From assembly GCF_000661955.1 (NCBI RefSeq), contig NZ_CP007597.1, positions 799,605-863,604 on the forward strand: a stretch of DNA of 64,000 nucleotides, in the 5' to 3' direction. The position numbers were made by a program, and so were the translations under genes. Shown piece by piece: positions 42,451-52,514 of the stretch. Numbering within the stretch: position 1 is the first letter of the stretch; every line of letters starts with the position of its first letter. The notes below the pieces were generated by a model. It was given only the letters and a program-made list of their open reading frames with translations, was not told the origin of the DNA and did no database searches. Source of the stretch: Stenotrophomonas rhizophila (lineage in GTDB: Bacteria; Pseudomonadota; Gammaproteobacteria; Xanthomonadales; Xanthomonadaceae).

Positions 42451-43581
42451 ATGAAAAGCATGCGTTGGATGGGCGGTGGTTTGCTGGTGGTGCTGCTGGC
42501 GGCGTGCGGCAAGCACGATGCCGAGCCGGTGGCGGCCATTCCGGTACTGGTGGTGCATCCGGGCACCGTGGCCGGGCAGGAAGCGGCCGCCTATCCGGGT
42601 GAAGTGCATGCCCGCCAGGAGAGCCAACTGTCCTTCCGGGTGGGAGGCAACATGGTCAAGCGCCTGGTCGATGCCGGCCAGCGCGTGCGCAAGGGCGAGC
42701 TGCTGGCCGAACTGGACGCGGCCGACTACAGCGCTCAGGCCGCCGCCTCGCAGGCCCAGCTGGCCGCCGCCGATGCCGACCTGGTGCGCGCACGCGACGA
42801 CCAGAAGCGCTACGCCAAGCTGGCCGAAGACCAGCTGGTGAGCCGCTCGGCGCTGGACCAGCAGACCGCCGCCTTCAAGGCCGCGCAGGGCCAGGCCAAC
42901 GCCGCCCGCGCCAACCTGGCCGTGGCCCGCAACCAGGCCGATTACGCGCAGCTGCGCGCCCCGGCCGACGGCGTGATCGCCAGCCGCCAGGCCGAAGCCG
43001 GGCAGGTGGTGAGCGCGGGGCAGACCGTGTTCACCCTGGCCGCCGACGGCGGGCGCGAGGTGTTGATCGCACTGCCGGAAAGCAGCATCCGCGACTACCA
43101 GGTGGGCCAGGCGGTGCAGGTGGAACTGTGGAACCGCCCGGGCCAGCTGCTGCCCGGCACGATCCGCGAGATCGCCCCGGCCGCCGATGCGCAGGCCCGC
43201 ACCTACGCCACCCGGGTCAGCCTGGCGCCCGAAGCGCTGAGCGAAGTGGAACTGGGCCAGAGCGCACGCGTGTTCGCCCGCGCCGGCCGTAGCGGCACCC
43301 TGCAGCTGCCGCTGGCGGCGGTGCTGCGTGGCGCCGACGGCACGGCCAGCGTGTGGGTGGTGAACCCGGCCAACGGCGCGCTCAAGGCCACCCCGGTAAC
43401 GGTGGGTGCCTACGGTGCCGACGCGGTGCCGGTGCTGTCCGGTGTCACCGGCACCGATTGGGTGGTCGCCGCCGGCGGCCACCTGCTGCGCGAGGGCCAG
43501 GTGGTGACGCCGGTGGACCGCCAGAACCGACCGGTGCTGGCACCGGCGGCCGCGCCCGCTGCCGCCGGCAAGGGGCACTGA
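42451..43581 (+). CDS. RND efflux periplasmic adaptor (membrane fusion) lipoprotein
   Basis: 376 residues. The start ATG 42451 gives a lipoprotein signal with lipobox LLAAC (Cys19). The adaptor domains follow: barrel-sandwich/lipoyl half-motifs (YPGEVHARQESQLSFRVGGNM and APADGVIASRQAEAGQVV), an alpha-hairpin between them (about residues 95-170), and beta-barrel and membrane-proximal regions. It bridges the pump encoded 3 bases downstream and a TolC-type channel. Lipid anchoring to the inner membrane is predicted. The pump and repressor types suggest a MexJK/TriC-like system. Confidence 0.93.
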   Translation: MKSMRWMGGGLLVVLLAACGKHDAEPVAAIPVLVVHPGTVAGQEAAAYPGEVHARQESQLSFRVGGNMVKRLVDAGQRVRKGELLAELDAADYSAQAAASQAQLAAADADLVRARDDQKRYAKLAEDQLVSRSALDQQTAAFKAAQGQANAARANLAVARNQADYAQLRAPADGVIASRQAEAGQVVSAGQTVFTLAADGGREVLIALPESSIRDYQVGQAVQVELWNRPGQLLPGTIREIAPAADAQARTYATRVSLAPEALSEVELGQSARVFARAGRSGTLQLPLAAVLRGADGTASVWVVNPANGALKATPVTVGAYGADAVPVLSGVTGTDWVVAAGGHLLREGQVVTPVDRQNRPVLAPAAAPAAAGKGH

Positions 43582-43584
43582 GCC

Positions 43585-46500
43585 GTGCGCCGCTTCAATC
43601 TTTCCGAATGGGCGTTGAGCAACCGCCCGCTGGTGCTGTTTGCGATGCTGGCGTTCGCGGTCATCGGCGCGTGGTCGTACAAGCACCTGGGCCAGTCCGA
43701 GGATCCGCCGTTCACCTTCAAGGCGATGGTGGTGCGCACGATGTGGCCCGGCGCCACCGCCGAGCAGGTCTCGCGGCAGGTTACCGAGCCGATCGAAAAA
43801 GCGCTGATGAACACCGGCGAATACGAGTTCATCCGGTCCTACTCGCGTCCGGGCGAATCGCAGGTGATTTTCATGGCGCGCGACAGCCTGCGCTCCAAGC
43901 AGATTCCGGACCTGTGGTACCAGGTGCGCAAACGCGTGGGCGACATCCGCGCCACGCTGCCGCGCGAGATCGTCGGGCCGTTCTACAACGATGAGTTCGG
44001 CGACACCTTCGGCAACATCTACGCGTTGACCGGCAAGGGCTTCGATTACGCGGTGATGCGCGACTACGCCGACCGCATCCAGCTGGAACTGCAGCGCGTG
44101 CCGGACGTCGGCAAGATCGACCTGGTGGGCCTGCAGGACGAGAAGGTCTGGATCGAGTTGTCCAACACCAAGCTGGCCACGCTGGGCGTGTCGCTGCAGC
44201 AGGTGCAGCAGGCGCTGGCCGACCAGAACGCGGTCAGTGCCACCAGCTTCTTTGAAACCCCCAGCGACCGCGTGCAGCTGCGCGTGACCGGCCAGTTCGA
44301 TTCCATCGAGGACATCCGCCGGTTCCCGATCCAGGCCGGCGAGCGCACTATCCACCTGGGCGATATCGCGCAGGTCAAGCGCGGCTTCGCCGATCCTGCC
44401 TCGCCGAAGATGCGCTTCATGGGCGAGGACGCCATCGGCCTGGCCGTGGCGATGAAGGACGGCGGCGACATCCTGAAGCTGGGCGCCACCCTGGACGCCG
44501 AGTTCGAGCGCCTGCAGAAGACCCTGCCGGCTGGCATGCAGCTGCGCAAGGTGTCCGACCAGCCGCACGCGGTGGAAGAGTCGGTGGGCGAGTTCGTGCA
44601 GGTGCTCACCGAAGCGGTGGTGATCGTGCTGCTGGTCAGCTTCTTCTCGCTGGGTCTGCGCACCGGCCTGGTGGTGGGCGTGACCATTCCGCTGGTGCTG
44701 GCGATGACCTTCTTCGTCATGCATTACTTCGGCATCGGCCTGCACAAGATCTCGCTGGGCGCGCTGGTGCTGGCGCTGGGCCTGCTGGTGGACGATGCGA
44801 TCATCGCGGTGGAGATGATGGCCACCAAGATGGAGCAGGGCTACGACCGCCTACGCGCGGCCAGTTTCGCCTGGGAATCCACCGCCTTCCCGATGCTCAC
44901 CGGCACGCTGATCACCGCCGCCGGCTTCCTGCCGATCGCTACCGCGGCATCGAGCACCGGTGAATACACCCGTTCGCTGTTCCAGGTGGTGACCATCGCG
45001 CTGGTGGTGTCGTGGATTGCTGCGGTGCTGTTCATTCCGTACCTGGGCGACAAGATGCTGCCGGACCTGTTCAACCGGCAGCCGCCCAAGCCGACCAGCC
45101 TGGCTGGGCGCTGGCACGCCCGCCGCCTGCAGTGGGCCGACCGCCACCCGGCGTTCGCGCGCTGGATCAGGCCGACCGAACATGCGCACGACCATGACCC
45201 GTACCAGCGGCCGTTCTACACCCGCTTCCGCAGCTTCCTGGATACCTGCCTGCGCCACCGCTGGTGGGTGATCGGCGCGACGATTGCGTTGTTCATCTTC
45301 TCGCTGGCGATCTTCCGCTTCGTGCCGCAGCAGTTCTTCCCCGATTCGACCCGGCCCGAGCTGATGGTCGACATCGAGCTGGCCGAAGGTGCATCGCTGG
45401 CCTCCACCCAGGCCCAGGCCAGCAAGCTGGAAAAGCTGTTGAAGGGCCGCGAGGGCATCAGCAACTACGTGGCCTACGTGGGGACCGGTTCGCCGCGCTT
45501 CTACCTGCCGCTGGACCAGCAGCTGCCGGCCACCAACTTCGCCCAGTTCGTGGTGCTCACCGCCGACGCCAAGGCCCGTGAGTCCACCCGCGACTGGCTG
45601 ATGAAGGACGTGATCAAGCAGTTCCCCGATGTCCAGATGCGCGTGACCCGCCTGGAGAACGGTCCGCCGGTGGGCTACCCGGTGCAGATGCGCATCTCCG
45701 GCGAGCACATCGCGCAGGTGCAGGCCATTGCCCGCCAGGTCGAGGCCAAGGTGCGCGAGAACCCGCACGTGATCAACGTCAACCTGGACTGGAGCGAGCC
45801 AAGCAAGGTGGTGCGGCTGGTGATCGACCAGGACCGTGCCCGCGCCTTGGGCGTGAGCAGCGCGCAGGTGAGCCAGTTCCTGAGCAGTTCGCTGTCGGGC
45901 ATGAGCGTGAGCACCTACCGCGAAGGCAACCGCCAGATCGAGATGCTGCTGCGCGGGCCGGACAACGAGCGCGCCCAGCTGGGCCTGCTCGGCAGCCTGG
46001 CCATTCCCACCGCCAGCGGCACCCCGGTGACGCTGTCGCAGGTGGCGCGCCTGGAGTACGCCTTCGAGGACGGCATCATCTGGCACCGCAACCGCCTGCC
46101 CACGGTGACCGTGCGCGCCGATATCGGCGATGGCATGCAGCCGCTGGACGTGGTGCAGCAGATCCTGCCCACGCTGGACGGCATCCGCGCGCAGCTGCCG
46201 TCAGGCTACCTGCTGGAGACCGGCGGTACCGTGGAAGACTCGGCACGCGGGCAGAACTCGATCAAGGCCGGCATGCCGCTGTTCCTGATCGTGGTAGCCA
46301 CGCTGCTGATGCTGCAGCTGCGCAGCTTCTCGCGTGCGGCCATGGTGCTGGTCACCGCGCCGCTGGGCATCATCGGCGCCACGCTGTTCCTGCTGCTGTT
46401 CCGCGCGCCGTTCGGCTTCGTGGCGCTGCTGGGTACCATCGCGCTGGCCGGCATGATCATGCGCAACTCGGTGATCCTGATCGACCAGATCCAGCAGGAC

Positions 46501-46755
46501 ATCGACGCCGGGCATGACCGCTGGCACGCCATCATCGACGCCACCGTGCGCCGCTTCCGCCCGATCGTGCTGACCGCGCTGGCCGCGGTGCTGGCGATGA
46601 TCCCGCTGTCGCGCAGTGCGTTCTACGGCTCGATGGCGATCTCGATCATGGGCGGCTTGATCGTCGGCACCGTGCTGACGTTGGTGTTCCTGCCGGCGCT
46701 GTATGCGGCATGGTTCCGGGTGAAGCCGGATGAGGCCAAGACCAGCGAAGGTTGA
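43585..46755 (+). CDS. RND-family efflux pump permease
   Basis: 1056 residues from GTG 43585. The AcrB/MexB layout: TM1 near the N-terminus (LVLFAMLAFAVIGAWSY), a periplasmic porter/docking domain, TM2-6 with the proton-relay Asp pair in GLLVDDAIIAVEMMATKMEQG, a cytoplasmic loop rich in His and Arg (about residues 500-550), a second porter region, and TM7-12 with FGFVALLGTIALAGMIMRNSVILIDQIQQD. Substrates are probably drugs, biocides or fatty-acid-like compounds. No outer-membrane factor gene follows, as in mexJK; a terminator closes the operon. Confidence 0.95.
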   Translation: MRRFNLSEWALSNRPLVLFAMLAFAVIGAWSYKHLGQSEDPPFTFKAMVVRTMWPGATAEQVSRQVTEPIEKALMNTGEYEFIRSYSRPGESQVIFMARDSLRSKQIPDLWYQVRKRVGDIRATLPREIVGPFYNDEFGDTFGNIYALTGKGFDYAVMRDYADRIQLELQRVPDVGKIDLVGLQDEKVWIELSNTKLATLGVSLQQVQQALADQNAVSATSFFETPSDRVQLRVTGQFDSIEDIRRFPIQAGERTIHLGDIAQVKRGFADPASPKMRFMGEDAIGLAVAMKDGGDILKLGATLDAEFERLQKTLPAGMQLRKVSDQPHAVEESVGEFVQVLTEAVVIVLLVSFFSLGLRTGLVVGVTIPLVLAMTFFVMHYFGIGLHKISLGALVLALGLLVDDAIIAVEMMATKMEQGYDRLRAASFAWESTAFPMLTGTLITAAGFLPIATAASSTGEYTRSLFQVVTIALVVSWIAAVLFIPYLGDKMLPDLFNRQPPKPTSLAGRWHARRLQWADRHPAFARWIRPTEHAHDHDPYQRPFYTRFRSFLDTCLRHRWWVIGATIALFIFSLAIFRFVPQQFFPDSTRPELMVDIELAEGASLASTQAQASKLEKLLKGREGISNYVAYVGTGSPRFYLPLDQQLPATNFAQFVVLTADAKARESTRDWLMKDVIKQFPDVQMRVTRLENGPPVGYPVQMRISGEHIAQVQAIARQVEAKVRENPHVINVNLDWSEPSKVVRLVIDQDRARALGVSSAQVSQFLSSSLSGMSVSTYREGNRQIEMLLRGPDNERAQLGLLGSLAIPTASGTPVTLSQVARLEYAFEDGIIWHRNRLPTVTVRADIGDGMQPLDVVQQILPTLDGIRAQLPSGYLLETGGTVEDSARGQNSIKAGMPLFLIVVATLLMLQLRSFSRAAMVLVTAPLGIIGATLFLLLFRAPFGFVALLGTIALAGMIMRNSVILIDQIQQDIDAGHDRWHAIIDATVRRFRPIVLTALAAVLAMIPLSRSAFYGSMAISIMGGLIVGTVLTLVFLPALYAAWFRVKPDEAKTSEG

Positions 46756-46763
46756 TGGACGAT

Positions 46764-46794
46764 GAAGCCGGCCGGTGGCCGGCTTCTTCTTTTC
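46764..46794 (+). terminator. Rho-independent terminator after the RND operon
   Basis: GAAGCCGGCC-GGT-GGCCGGCTTC is a perfect 10-bp stem with a 3-base loop followed by TTCTTTTC, 9 bases after the permease stop. Confidence 0.85.
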
Positions 46795-46863
46795 GGCGCG
46801 ATGGCCTGTCGTCTCGCGGTACTGGCGAGTGCACAATGCACACCGGATTGTCTTCGGCCGCGC

Positions 46864-47907
46864 ATGATGTCGCTTCGTTTTTCCTCTCTGTTCGTTTCTG
46901 CTGCGGCCGTTGCCTTGTTGATGGCCGTCGCGCCGCCCGCGCAGGCGAACACTGCTGCCAGTTTCCAGCGCGATCTCGTCGAACTCCTGGAATGCCGTGC
47001 CTCACCGGCGACGGTGGAGGCGGTGACGACGGCGCTGCGGGGCGCACGGTACGGCTCGCCGCAGGAGCGTCCGGCCTATCTGCAGGGCTGGGGCTTCACA
47101 CGCAGCAGTGACGAGGAGGACGTGACGACCTTCATCGACATGCCGGACGCGTTGACGGTGCACGGCATCACAACACGCCGCGTGGTGGTGGATGACAGGG
47201 GCTTCTCGATTCCCATCGATGCCGGGCAGCGTGCGCGCATTGTCAGCGAGACCGGACTGCGGCGTCGGTCGAGTACGTTGCGTGAGCCGTTCCAGGTGTG
47301 GTCAGCGCCCCCTACAGCCGTCAACACGTCATCGCCCGGCGCGATCGTGGTGAGCAGCGATGGTGAGGGCTATCGGGTGGGATGTGACTACCCGGGTCTG
47401 ATGCGCGAAGCGCGCATTCCGCCCCGATTGCGCGAGACGGCCACGGCGGATGATATGGGCGCTGCGCTCGAATGTCGGGCGGACGACGCTGCCATGCGGC
47501 GCATCGCCAACATGTGGGAGCGTGTCTCGGAACTGTCGCCGCTGGCATGGCCGGACAATGTAAGCGCGGTCGCCGAGCGTGAGTACCATGCCAATGGCCA
47601 GGAGATGCCCGTCATGGTCGTCACGCTGGAGCAGCCGGTGGCGTTGAAGGGTCTGCCTGCGCAGTCGCTCGTCCTCGCCTACGGAGGTTACTTCGCGGCG
47701 GACATGGGCGATGCGCCGCTGAGGGCGGTGCTCGCTGTCACCGGTCTGGGCGCGGCGGATCGGCAGGTAGAGGGGTATTGGAGGCGCGAAGCAACGCGGG
47801 AGGCGTCCTCTGGATACACGCGCGTGCGGTCGTTCAGCGTCATACCCACCGACAGCGGCGGGGTGCTGGCCGGCTGCATGACGAGCGACATTCGCTCCGC
47901 GCACTGA
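46864..47907 (+). CDS. Secreted hypothetical protein with an internal tandem duplication
   Basis: 347 residues. ATG 46864 (or 46867) gives a signal peptide (LFVSAAAVALLMAVAPPAQA-NT). The mature protein is two homologous halves of about 155 residues: LVELLECRASPATVEAV in the first matches GAALECRADDAAMRRI in the second; LTVHGITTRRVVVDDRGFSIPID matches VALKGLPAQSLVLAYGGYF-type sequence; VSSDGEGYRVGCDYPG matches IPTDSGGVLAGCMTSD. Each half keeps one Cys at the start and one at the end, probably disulfide-bonded. No known domain was recognised. It has its own transcript after a terminator, and lower GC than the pump genes. Confidence 0.72.
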   Translation: MMSLRFSSLFVSAAAVALLMAVAPPAQANTAASFQRDLVELLECRASPATVEAVTTALRGARYGSPQERPAYLQGWGFTRSSDEEDVTTFIDMPDALTVHGITTRRVVVDDRGFSIPIDAGQRARIVSETGLRRRSSTLREPFQVWSAPPTAVNTSSPGAIVVSSDGEGYRVGCDYPGLMREARIPPRLRETATADDMGAALECRADDAAMRRIANMWERVSELSPLAWPDNVSAVAEREYHANGQEMPVMVVTLEQPVALKGLPAQSLVLAYGGYFAADMGDAPLRAVLAVTGLGAADRQVEGYWRREATREASSGYTRVRSFSVIPTDSGGVLAGCMTSDIRSAH

Positions 47908-47975
47908 CCGCTGCGGTAAGACACGCCGCAGGGCGCCGCGGATAAACACCGCCGCGCCTCTTCAACGGTCCGCCT

Positions 47976-49319
47976 TCAGTAAACGCCCTGCGCCAGCATC
48001 GCATCGGCCACTTTGACGAAGCCGGCGATATTGGCGCCATCCACGTAGTTCACGCTGCCATCGGCACGCTTGCCGTGGCGCACGCAGTTGGCGTGGATGT
48101 CCTTCATGATCCCGTGCAGGCGCTCGTCGACATCGGCGTGATGCCAGGACAGGCGCTGCGCGTTCTGGCTCATTTCCAGCCCCGAGGTGGCCACGCCGCC
48201 GGCGTTGCTGGCCTTGCCGGGTGCGTACAGGGTGCCGGACGCGAGGAAGACGTCCACTGCCTCCAGCGTCGAGGGCATGTTGGCGCCTTCGGCCACGCAC
48301 AGCACGCCGTTGTCGACCAGGGCGCGCGCATCGTCTTCATCCAGTTCGTTCTGGGTGGCGCAGGGCAGGGCGATCTCAGCCGGGATGTGCCAGGGGCGCT
48401 TACCGTCCAGGTACTCGAAGCGCTTGTCGTCAGCCAGTTCGGACAGGCAGCCGCGACGTTCGTTGCGCAGTTCCACCACCTCCTGCAACGCCGCTTCATC
48501 GAAGCCGTCACGGGCGTACAGCGTGCCGCCGGAATCGGAGAGCGTGAGTACGTTCGCACCTAGTTCGATGGCCTTGATCGCGGCATGCTGAGCCACGTTT
48601 CCGGCGCCGGAAATCAACACCCTGGCGCCATCGGTATCGCGGCGGGCATGGTGCAGCATCTGCTCGACGAAGTAGACCGTGCCGAAGCCGGTCGCCTCCG
48701 GACGCATCAGGCTGCCACCGTAGGAGAGCCCCTTCCCGGTGAACACGCAGGAGGCGTCGTTGGTGATCTTCTTCATCATGCCGGTCATGTAGCCGACCTC
48801 GCGCGCGCCGACGCCGATATCGCCCGCGGGCACGTCGGTGTCGGCGCCGAGGTGGCGGTGCAGTTCCAGCATCAAGGCCTGGCAGAAGCGCATCACTTCG
48901 GTGTCGCTGCGGCCCTTGGGATTGAAGTCCGAACCGCCCTTGCCACCGCCCATCGGCAGGGTGGTGAGCGCGTTCTTCAGGGTCTGCTCGAACGCGAGGA
49001 ACTTCAGGATCGACTGGTTGACCGACGGATGAAAGCGCATGCCGCCCTTGAACGGGCCGATCGCCGAGCTGTGCTGCACGCGCCAGCCGCGATTCACATG
49101 GATCTTGCCGGCATCATCGGCCCAGGCCACGCGAAACTGGATCAACCGCTCGGGCTCCACCAGCCGCTCCAGCAGGCCATGTTCCAGGTAGCGGGGATTG
49201 CGCTCCAGGAACGGCCACAGGCTTTGGATCACTTCTTTGACGGCTTGCAGGAACTCCGGCTGATGCGGATCGCGCTGGGCCACGTGGGTGAGAAAGTCGG
49301 CAGAGGAACGAGGGTTCAA
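47976..49319 (-). CDS. gdhA: NADP-specific glutamate dehydrogenase
   Basis: 447 residues, the hexameric GDH length. Seen are GPFKGGMRFHPSVN (substrate Lys), TTLPMGGGKGGSDFNPKGRSD (catalytic and phosphate-region lysines), PAGDIGVGAREVGYM, and the cofactor strand VLISGAGNVAQHAAIKA. It makes glutamate from 2-oxoglutarate and ammonia with NADPH. It is monocistronic by context, in a 110-base gap from leuB that contains a hairpin. A small open gap (47908-47975) separates it from the convergent secreted-protein gene. Confidence 0.96.
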   Translation of the reverse strand: MNPRSSADFLTHVAQRDPHQPEFLQAVKEVIQSLWPFLERNPRYLEHGLLERLVEPERLIQFRVAWADDAGKIHVNRGWRVQHSSAIGPFKGGMRFHPSVNQSILKFLAFEQTLKNALTTLPMGGGKGGSDFNPKGRSDTEVMRFCQALMLELHRHLGADTDVPAGDIGVGAREVGYMTGMMKKITNDASCVFTGKGLSYGGSLMRPEATGFGTVYFVEQMLHHARRDTDGARVLISGAGNVAQHAAIKAIELGANVLTLSDSGGTLYARDGFDEAALQEVVELRNERRGCLSELADDKRFEYLDGKRPWHIPAEIALPCATQNELDEDDARALVDNGVLCVAEGANMPSTLEAVDVFLASGTLYAPGKASNAGGVATSGLEMSQNAQRLSWHHADVDERLHGIMKDIHANCVRHGKRADGSVNYVDGANIAGFVKVADAMLAQGVY

Positions 49320-49390
49320 AGGCTTTCCTTGTTGGGGGCCGGCCGCTGGCTGCGACGTGGCCGACGGGACAGGGAGGCCGTGCGGGATGT

Positions 49391-49425
49391 GGAAACACGA
49401 ACGCGGCCCTCAGGCCGCGTTCGTG
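49391..49425 (-). terminator. Probable terminator of the ilv-leu operon
   Basis: CACGAACGCGGCC (49396-49408) and GGCCGCGTTCGTG (49413-49425) form a perfect 13-bp stem with a 4-base loop; on the minus strand it is followed by only TTT. Five bases separate it from the leuB stop. The stem is strong but the T-run is short. Confidence 0.7.
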
Positions 49426-49429
49426 ACGA

Positions 49430-50491
49430 TCATTGCAGCTTGGCAAGGACCGCGTCGGTTGCTGCGGCGGTACTGACCGCAAAACCCTTGGCGGCGAGAT
49501 CGGCGGTGAACACGCCGTCATCCAGCACGGCATACACCGCAGCCTCGACCGTAGCAGCCTCGTCGTCCAGCCCCAGTGAATGCCGCAGCAGCATCGCGGC
49601 ACTGAAGATCGTGGCGTACGGATTGGCAATGCCCTTGCCGGCGATGTCCGGCGCCGAACCGTGGATCGGCTCGTAGATGCCCACTGCGCCGGGCTCGCCC
49701 AGCGACGCCGATGGCAGCAGACCGAGCGAGCCGGCCAGCATCGAGGCTTCATCGGTGAGGATGTCACCGAACATGTTCTCGGTCACGATCACATCGTATT
49801 CGCGCGGCTTGGCCAGCAGGTGCATGGCCATCGAATCGACCAGTTGGTGCTCCAGTGCAACGTCCGGGAATTCCTCGCGACCGATCCGCGCAGCGACATC
49901 GCGCCACAGGCGCGAGGTTTCCAGCACGTTGGCCTTGTCCACCGAGGTGACCTTGCCGCGGCGGGTCCGGGCCAGGCGGAAGGCGGTACGCAGCACGCGT
50001 TCGATCTCGCCCACGCTGTAGCTGCATAGGTCGCTGGCGGTGTCGGCGGTGCGGGTCTTCTCACCGAAGTAGATGCCGCCGGTCAGCTCACGCACGACGA
50101 CGAAGTCCACGCCCTCCAGCAGTTCGGCCTTGATCGGCGAGGCGCCAAGCGCGGCAGCATGCGTGCGCACCGGGCGCAGGTTGGCGTACAGACCCAGCGC
50201 TTTGCGGATGGCCAGCAGGCCCTGCTCGGGGCGGACCTTGGCATTCGGGTCGGACCACTTCGGCCCGCCGACCGCGCCAAGCAGGATGGCGTCCGCCTTG
50301 CGGCAGGCCTCCAGCGTGGTGGCCGGCAGCGGCTCGCCGCGGCGATCGATGGCGATGCCCCCGATATCGTGTTCCTGGAACCCGAAGGTGTGACCGAAAC
50401 GGGTGGCGACGGCTTCCAGCACCGCGATGGCGGCGGCGGCGACTTCCGGACCGATGCCGTCACCCGGCAATACGACAATCTCAGCGTGCAT
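49430..50491 (-). CDS. leuB: 3-isopropylmalate dehydrogenase
   Basis: 353 residues of the beta-decarboxylating dehydrogenase family: [11 protein letters not shown] at the N-terminus, [42 protein letters not shown] and [20 protein letters not shown]. It oxidises 3-isopropylmalate to 2-oxoisocaproate with NAD. ATG 50491 overlaps leuD by 11 bases. Last gene of the branched-chain amino acid operon. Confidence 0.97.
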   Translation of the reverse strand: MHAEIVVLPGDGIGPEVAAAAIAVLEAVATRFGHTFGFQEHDIGGIAIDRRGEPLPATTLEACRKADAILLGAVGGPKWSDPNAKVRPEQGLLAIRKALGLYANLRPVRTHAAALGASPIKAELLEGVDFVVVRELTGGIYFGEKTRTADTASDLCSYSVGEIERVLRTAFRLARTRRGKVTSVDKANVLETSRLWRDVAARIGREEFPDVALEHQLVDSMAMHLLAKPREYDVIVTENMFGDILTDEASMLAGSLGLLPSASLGEPGAVGIYEPIHGSAPDIAGKGIANPYATIFSAAMLLRHSLGLDDEAATVEAAVYAVLDDGVFTADLAAKGFAVSTAAATDAVLAKLQ

Positions 50492-51059
50492 GTTCACTCT
50501 CGTAACGTTCAATGTCAGGGGTACGGCCCAACAGATACCCCAATTGGTCCACGCCTTCCAGCAGGCAGGTCTGCGAGAAGCCGTCCAGCGGGAAGGCATA
50601 CACGCGTCCATCGGGCGTGCGCAGTTCGCGCGCGGCCACGTCGATGGTCAGTTCGTCATCCGGGCGCTGCATCAGCGTCTGCACATCGGCCTCGTCCAGC
50701 ACGATCGGCAGCAGGCCGTTCTTCAGCGAATTGCCGCGGAAGATATCGGCGATCTCGCTGCTGACGATGGCGCGCAGGCCCAGGTCGGTCAGTGCCCACG
50801 GCGCATGCTCGCGCGAGGAGCCGCAGCCGAAGTTGCGCCCGGCCAGCAGGATGCTGCGCCCGGCGTTGTGTGGCTGGTTGAAGGCGAATGCCGGGTTCGG
50901 CACGCCCTCGCTCTGCCAGCGCCAGTCGTTGAAGGCATGCTTGCCCAGGCCGGCGCGCTCGGTGGTGGACAGGAACCGCGCCGGGATGATCTGGTCGGTG
51001 TCGATGTTGGTCTCGCGCAGCACCACGCTGGTCGAGGTCAGGGTACGGAAGCCGCTCAT
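50481..51059 (-). CDS. leuD: 3-isopropylmalate dehydratase small subunit
   Basis: 192 residues with the swivel-domain features of Leu[22 protein letters not shown] near the start and [15 protein letters not shown], the substrate-binding loop. With LeuC it isomerises 2-isopropylmalate to 3-isopropylmalate. Its ATG overlaps the leuC stop as ATGA, keeping subunits in balance by coupled translation, and its end overlaps leuB by 11 bases. Confidence 0.96.
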   Translation of the reverse strand: MSGFRTLTSTSVVLRETNIDTDQIIPARFLSTTERAGLGKHAFNDWRWQSEGVPNPAFAFNQPHNAGRSILLAGRNFGCGSSREHAPWALTDLGLRAIVSSEIADIFRGNSLKNGLLPIVLDEADVQTLMQRPDDELTIDVAARELRTPDGRVYAFPLDGFSQTCLLEGVDQLGYLLGRTPDIERYESEHAR

Positions 51060-52480
51060 CAGGCCACCTCCTGGGCGGCATACAGTTCACGCGGGTCGGA
51101 CACCCGGCCGTTCACCGCCGCCCAGGCCGCGGTCATGGGCGAGGCCAGCAGCGTGCGCGAGCCCGGGCCCTGGCGGCCCTCGAAATTGCGGTTGCTGGTG
51201 CTCACCGCCAGCTGGCCCGGGGCGACCAGATCGCCGTTCATGGCGATGCACATCGAGCAGCCCGGCTCGCGCCATTCGGCACCGGCCGCGCGCACGATGG
51301 TGTGGATGCCTTCGGCCTCGGCCTGGCGCTTGACGATCTCCGAACCGGGCACCACCAGCATGCGCACGCCATCGGCGACGCGGCGGCCCTGCAGCACCTG
51401 CGCCACTTCGCGCATGTCGCTCAGGCGGCCGTTGGTGCACGAACCGACGAACACCACGTCCACCGGGGTGCCGGCCAGGGTCTGGCCGGCGTGGAAGTGC
51501 ATGTAGTCCAGGCCTTTCTGGTCGGCGGCATCGTTGGCCGCCGGGATCGGCTGGTCCACCGCGATCGCCGTGCCGGGGTGGGTGCCCCAGGTCAGGGTGG
51601 GGCGGATGTCGGCGGCCTCGATGTGGACCTCCACGTCGAAGCGCGCACCGACGTCGCTGCGCAGCTGCGACCAGGCGGCCACGGCGGCGTCGAAGTCGGC
51701 GCCCTTGGGTCCGCGCGGGGTATTGGCGACCCAGTCGAAGGTGGTCTGGTCGGGAGCGACCATGCCGGCGCGTGCGCCGGCCTCGATCGACATGTTGCAC
51801 AACGTCATGCGCTGCTCCATGTCCATCGCCTCGATGGCGCTGCCGCGGAACTCCAGCACGTGGCCGGTGCCGCCATTGACGCCGATCACGCCGATGATGT
51901 GCAGCACCACGTCCTTGGCGCCCACGCCCACCGGCAGCACGCCGTCGACGGTGATGGCCATGGTTTTGGCCTTGCGCTGCAGCAGGCACTGGGTCGCCAG
52001 CACGTGGCCGACTTCACTGGTGCCGATGCCGAACGCCAGCGCGCCGAACGCACCGTGGGTGGAGGTGTGGCTGTCGCCGCAGACGATAGTCATGCCCGGC
52101 TGGGTGAAGCCCTGCTCGGGCGCAATCACGTGCACGATGCCGCGATTGGCCGACTGCAGGTCGAACAGCTCGATGCCGTACGCGGCGCAGTTGCGCGCCA
52201 GCATCGCCACCTGCGCTTCGGAGGCGGCGCTGGCGTAGGGCAGCTTGCCGTCGGGGCCGGCCGGCAGGGTCGGGGTGGAGTGGTCCATGGTGGCCTTGGT
52301 CCGGTCCGGGCGGCGCGGCGCCAGGCCACGCTCGCGCAGTTCGGTGAAGGCCTGCGGCGAGGTCACTTCGTGGATCAGGTGCAGGTCGATGTACAGCACG
52401 GCGGGCGCGCTGTCCGATTCGGGCACGACGATGTGGGCGTCCCACAGTTTGTCGTACAGGGTGCGGGGAGCTGGGGTCAT
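51059..52480 (-). CDS. leuC: 3-isopropylmalate dehydratase large subunit
   Basis: 473 residues, aconitase superfamily. The three [4Fe-4S] cysteines are visible in [11 protein letters not shown] and [10 protein letters not shown]; also [14 protein letters not shown] and the N-terminal [12 protein letters not shown]. It carries the iron-sulfur active site of the LeuCD isomerase. A 34-base gap separates it from the upstream methyltransferase gene, in which a short spacer but no terminator is seen. Confidence 0.97.
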   Translation of the reverse strand: MTPAPRTLYDKLWDAHIVVPESDSAPAVLYIDLHLIHEVTSPQAFTELRERGLAPRRPDRTKATMDHSTPTLPAGPDGKLPYASAASEAQVAMLARNCAAYGIELFDLQSANRGIVHVIAPEQGFTQPGMTIVCGDSHTSTHGAFGALAFGIGTSEVGHVLATQCLLQRKAKTMAITVDGVLPVGVGAKDVVLHIIGVIGVNGGTGHVLEFRGSAIEAMDMEQRMTLCNMSIEAGARAGMVAPDQTTFDWVANTPRGPKGADFDAAVAAWSQLRSDVGARFDVEVHIEAADIRPTLTWGTHPGTAIAVDQPIPAANDAADQKGLDYMHFHAGQTLAGTPVDVVFVGSCTNGRLSDMREVAQVLQGRRVADGVRMLVVPGSEIVKRQAEAEGIHTIVRAAGAEWREPGCSMCIAMNGDLVAPGQLAVSTSNRNFEGRQGPGSRTLLASPMTAAWAAVNGRVSDPRELYAAQEVA

Positions 52481-52514
52481 GGAATGGCCTTGCTGTGTGC
52501 GTGTCAAAGATGGA

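Noticed and set aside
49320..49429. A second attenuator between gdhA and leuB
   Set aside because: The hairpin lies after the leuB stop and there is no leader-peptide frame; it is better explained as the operon terminator.
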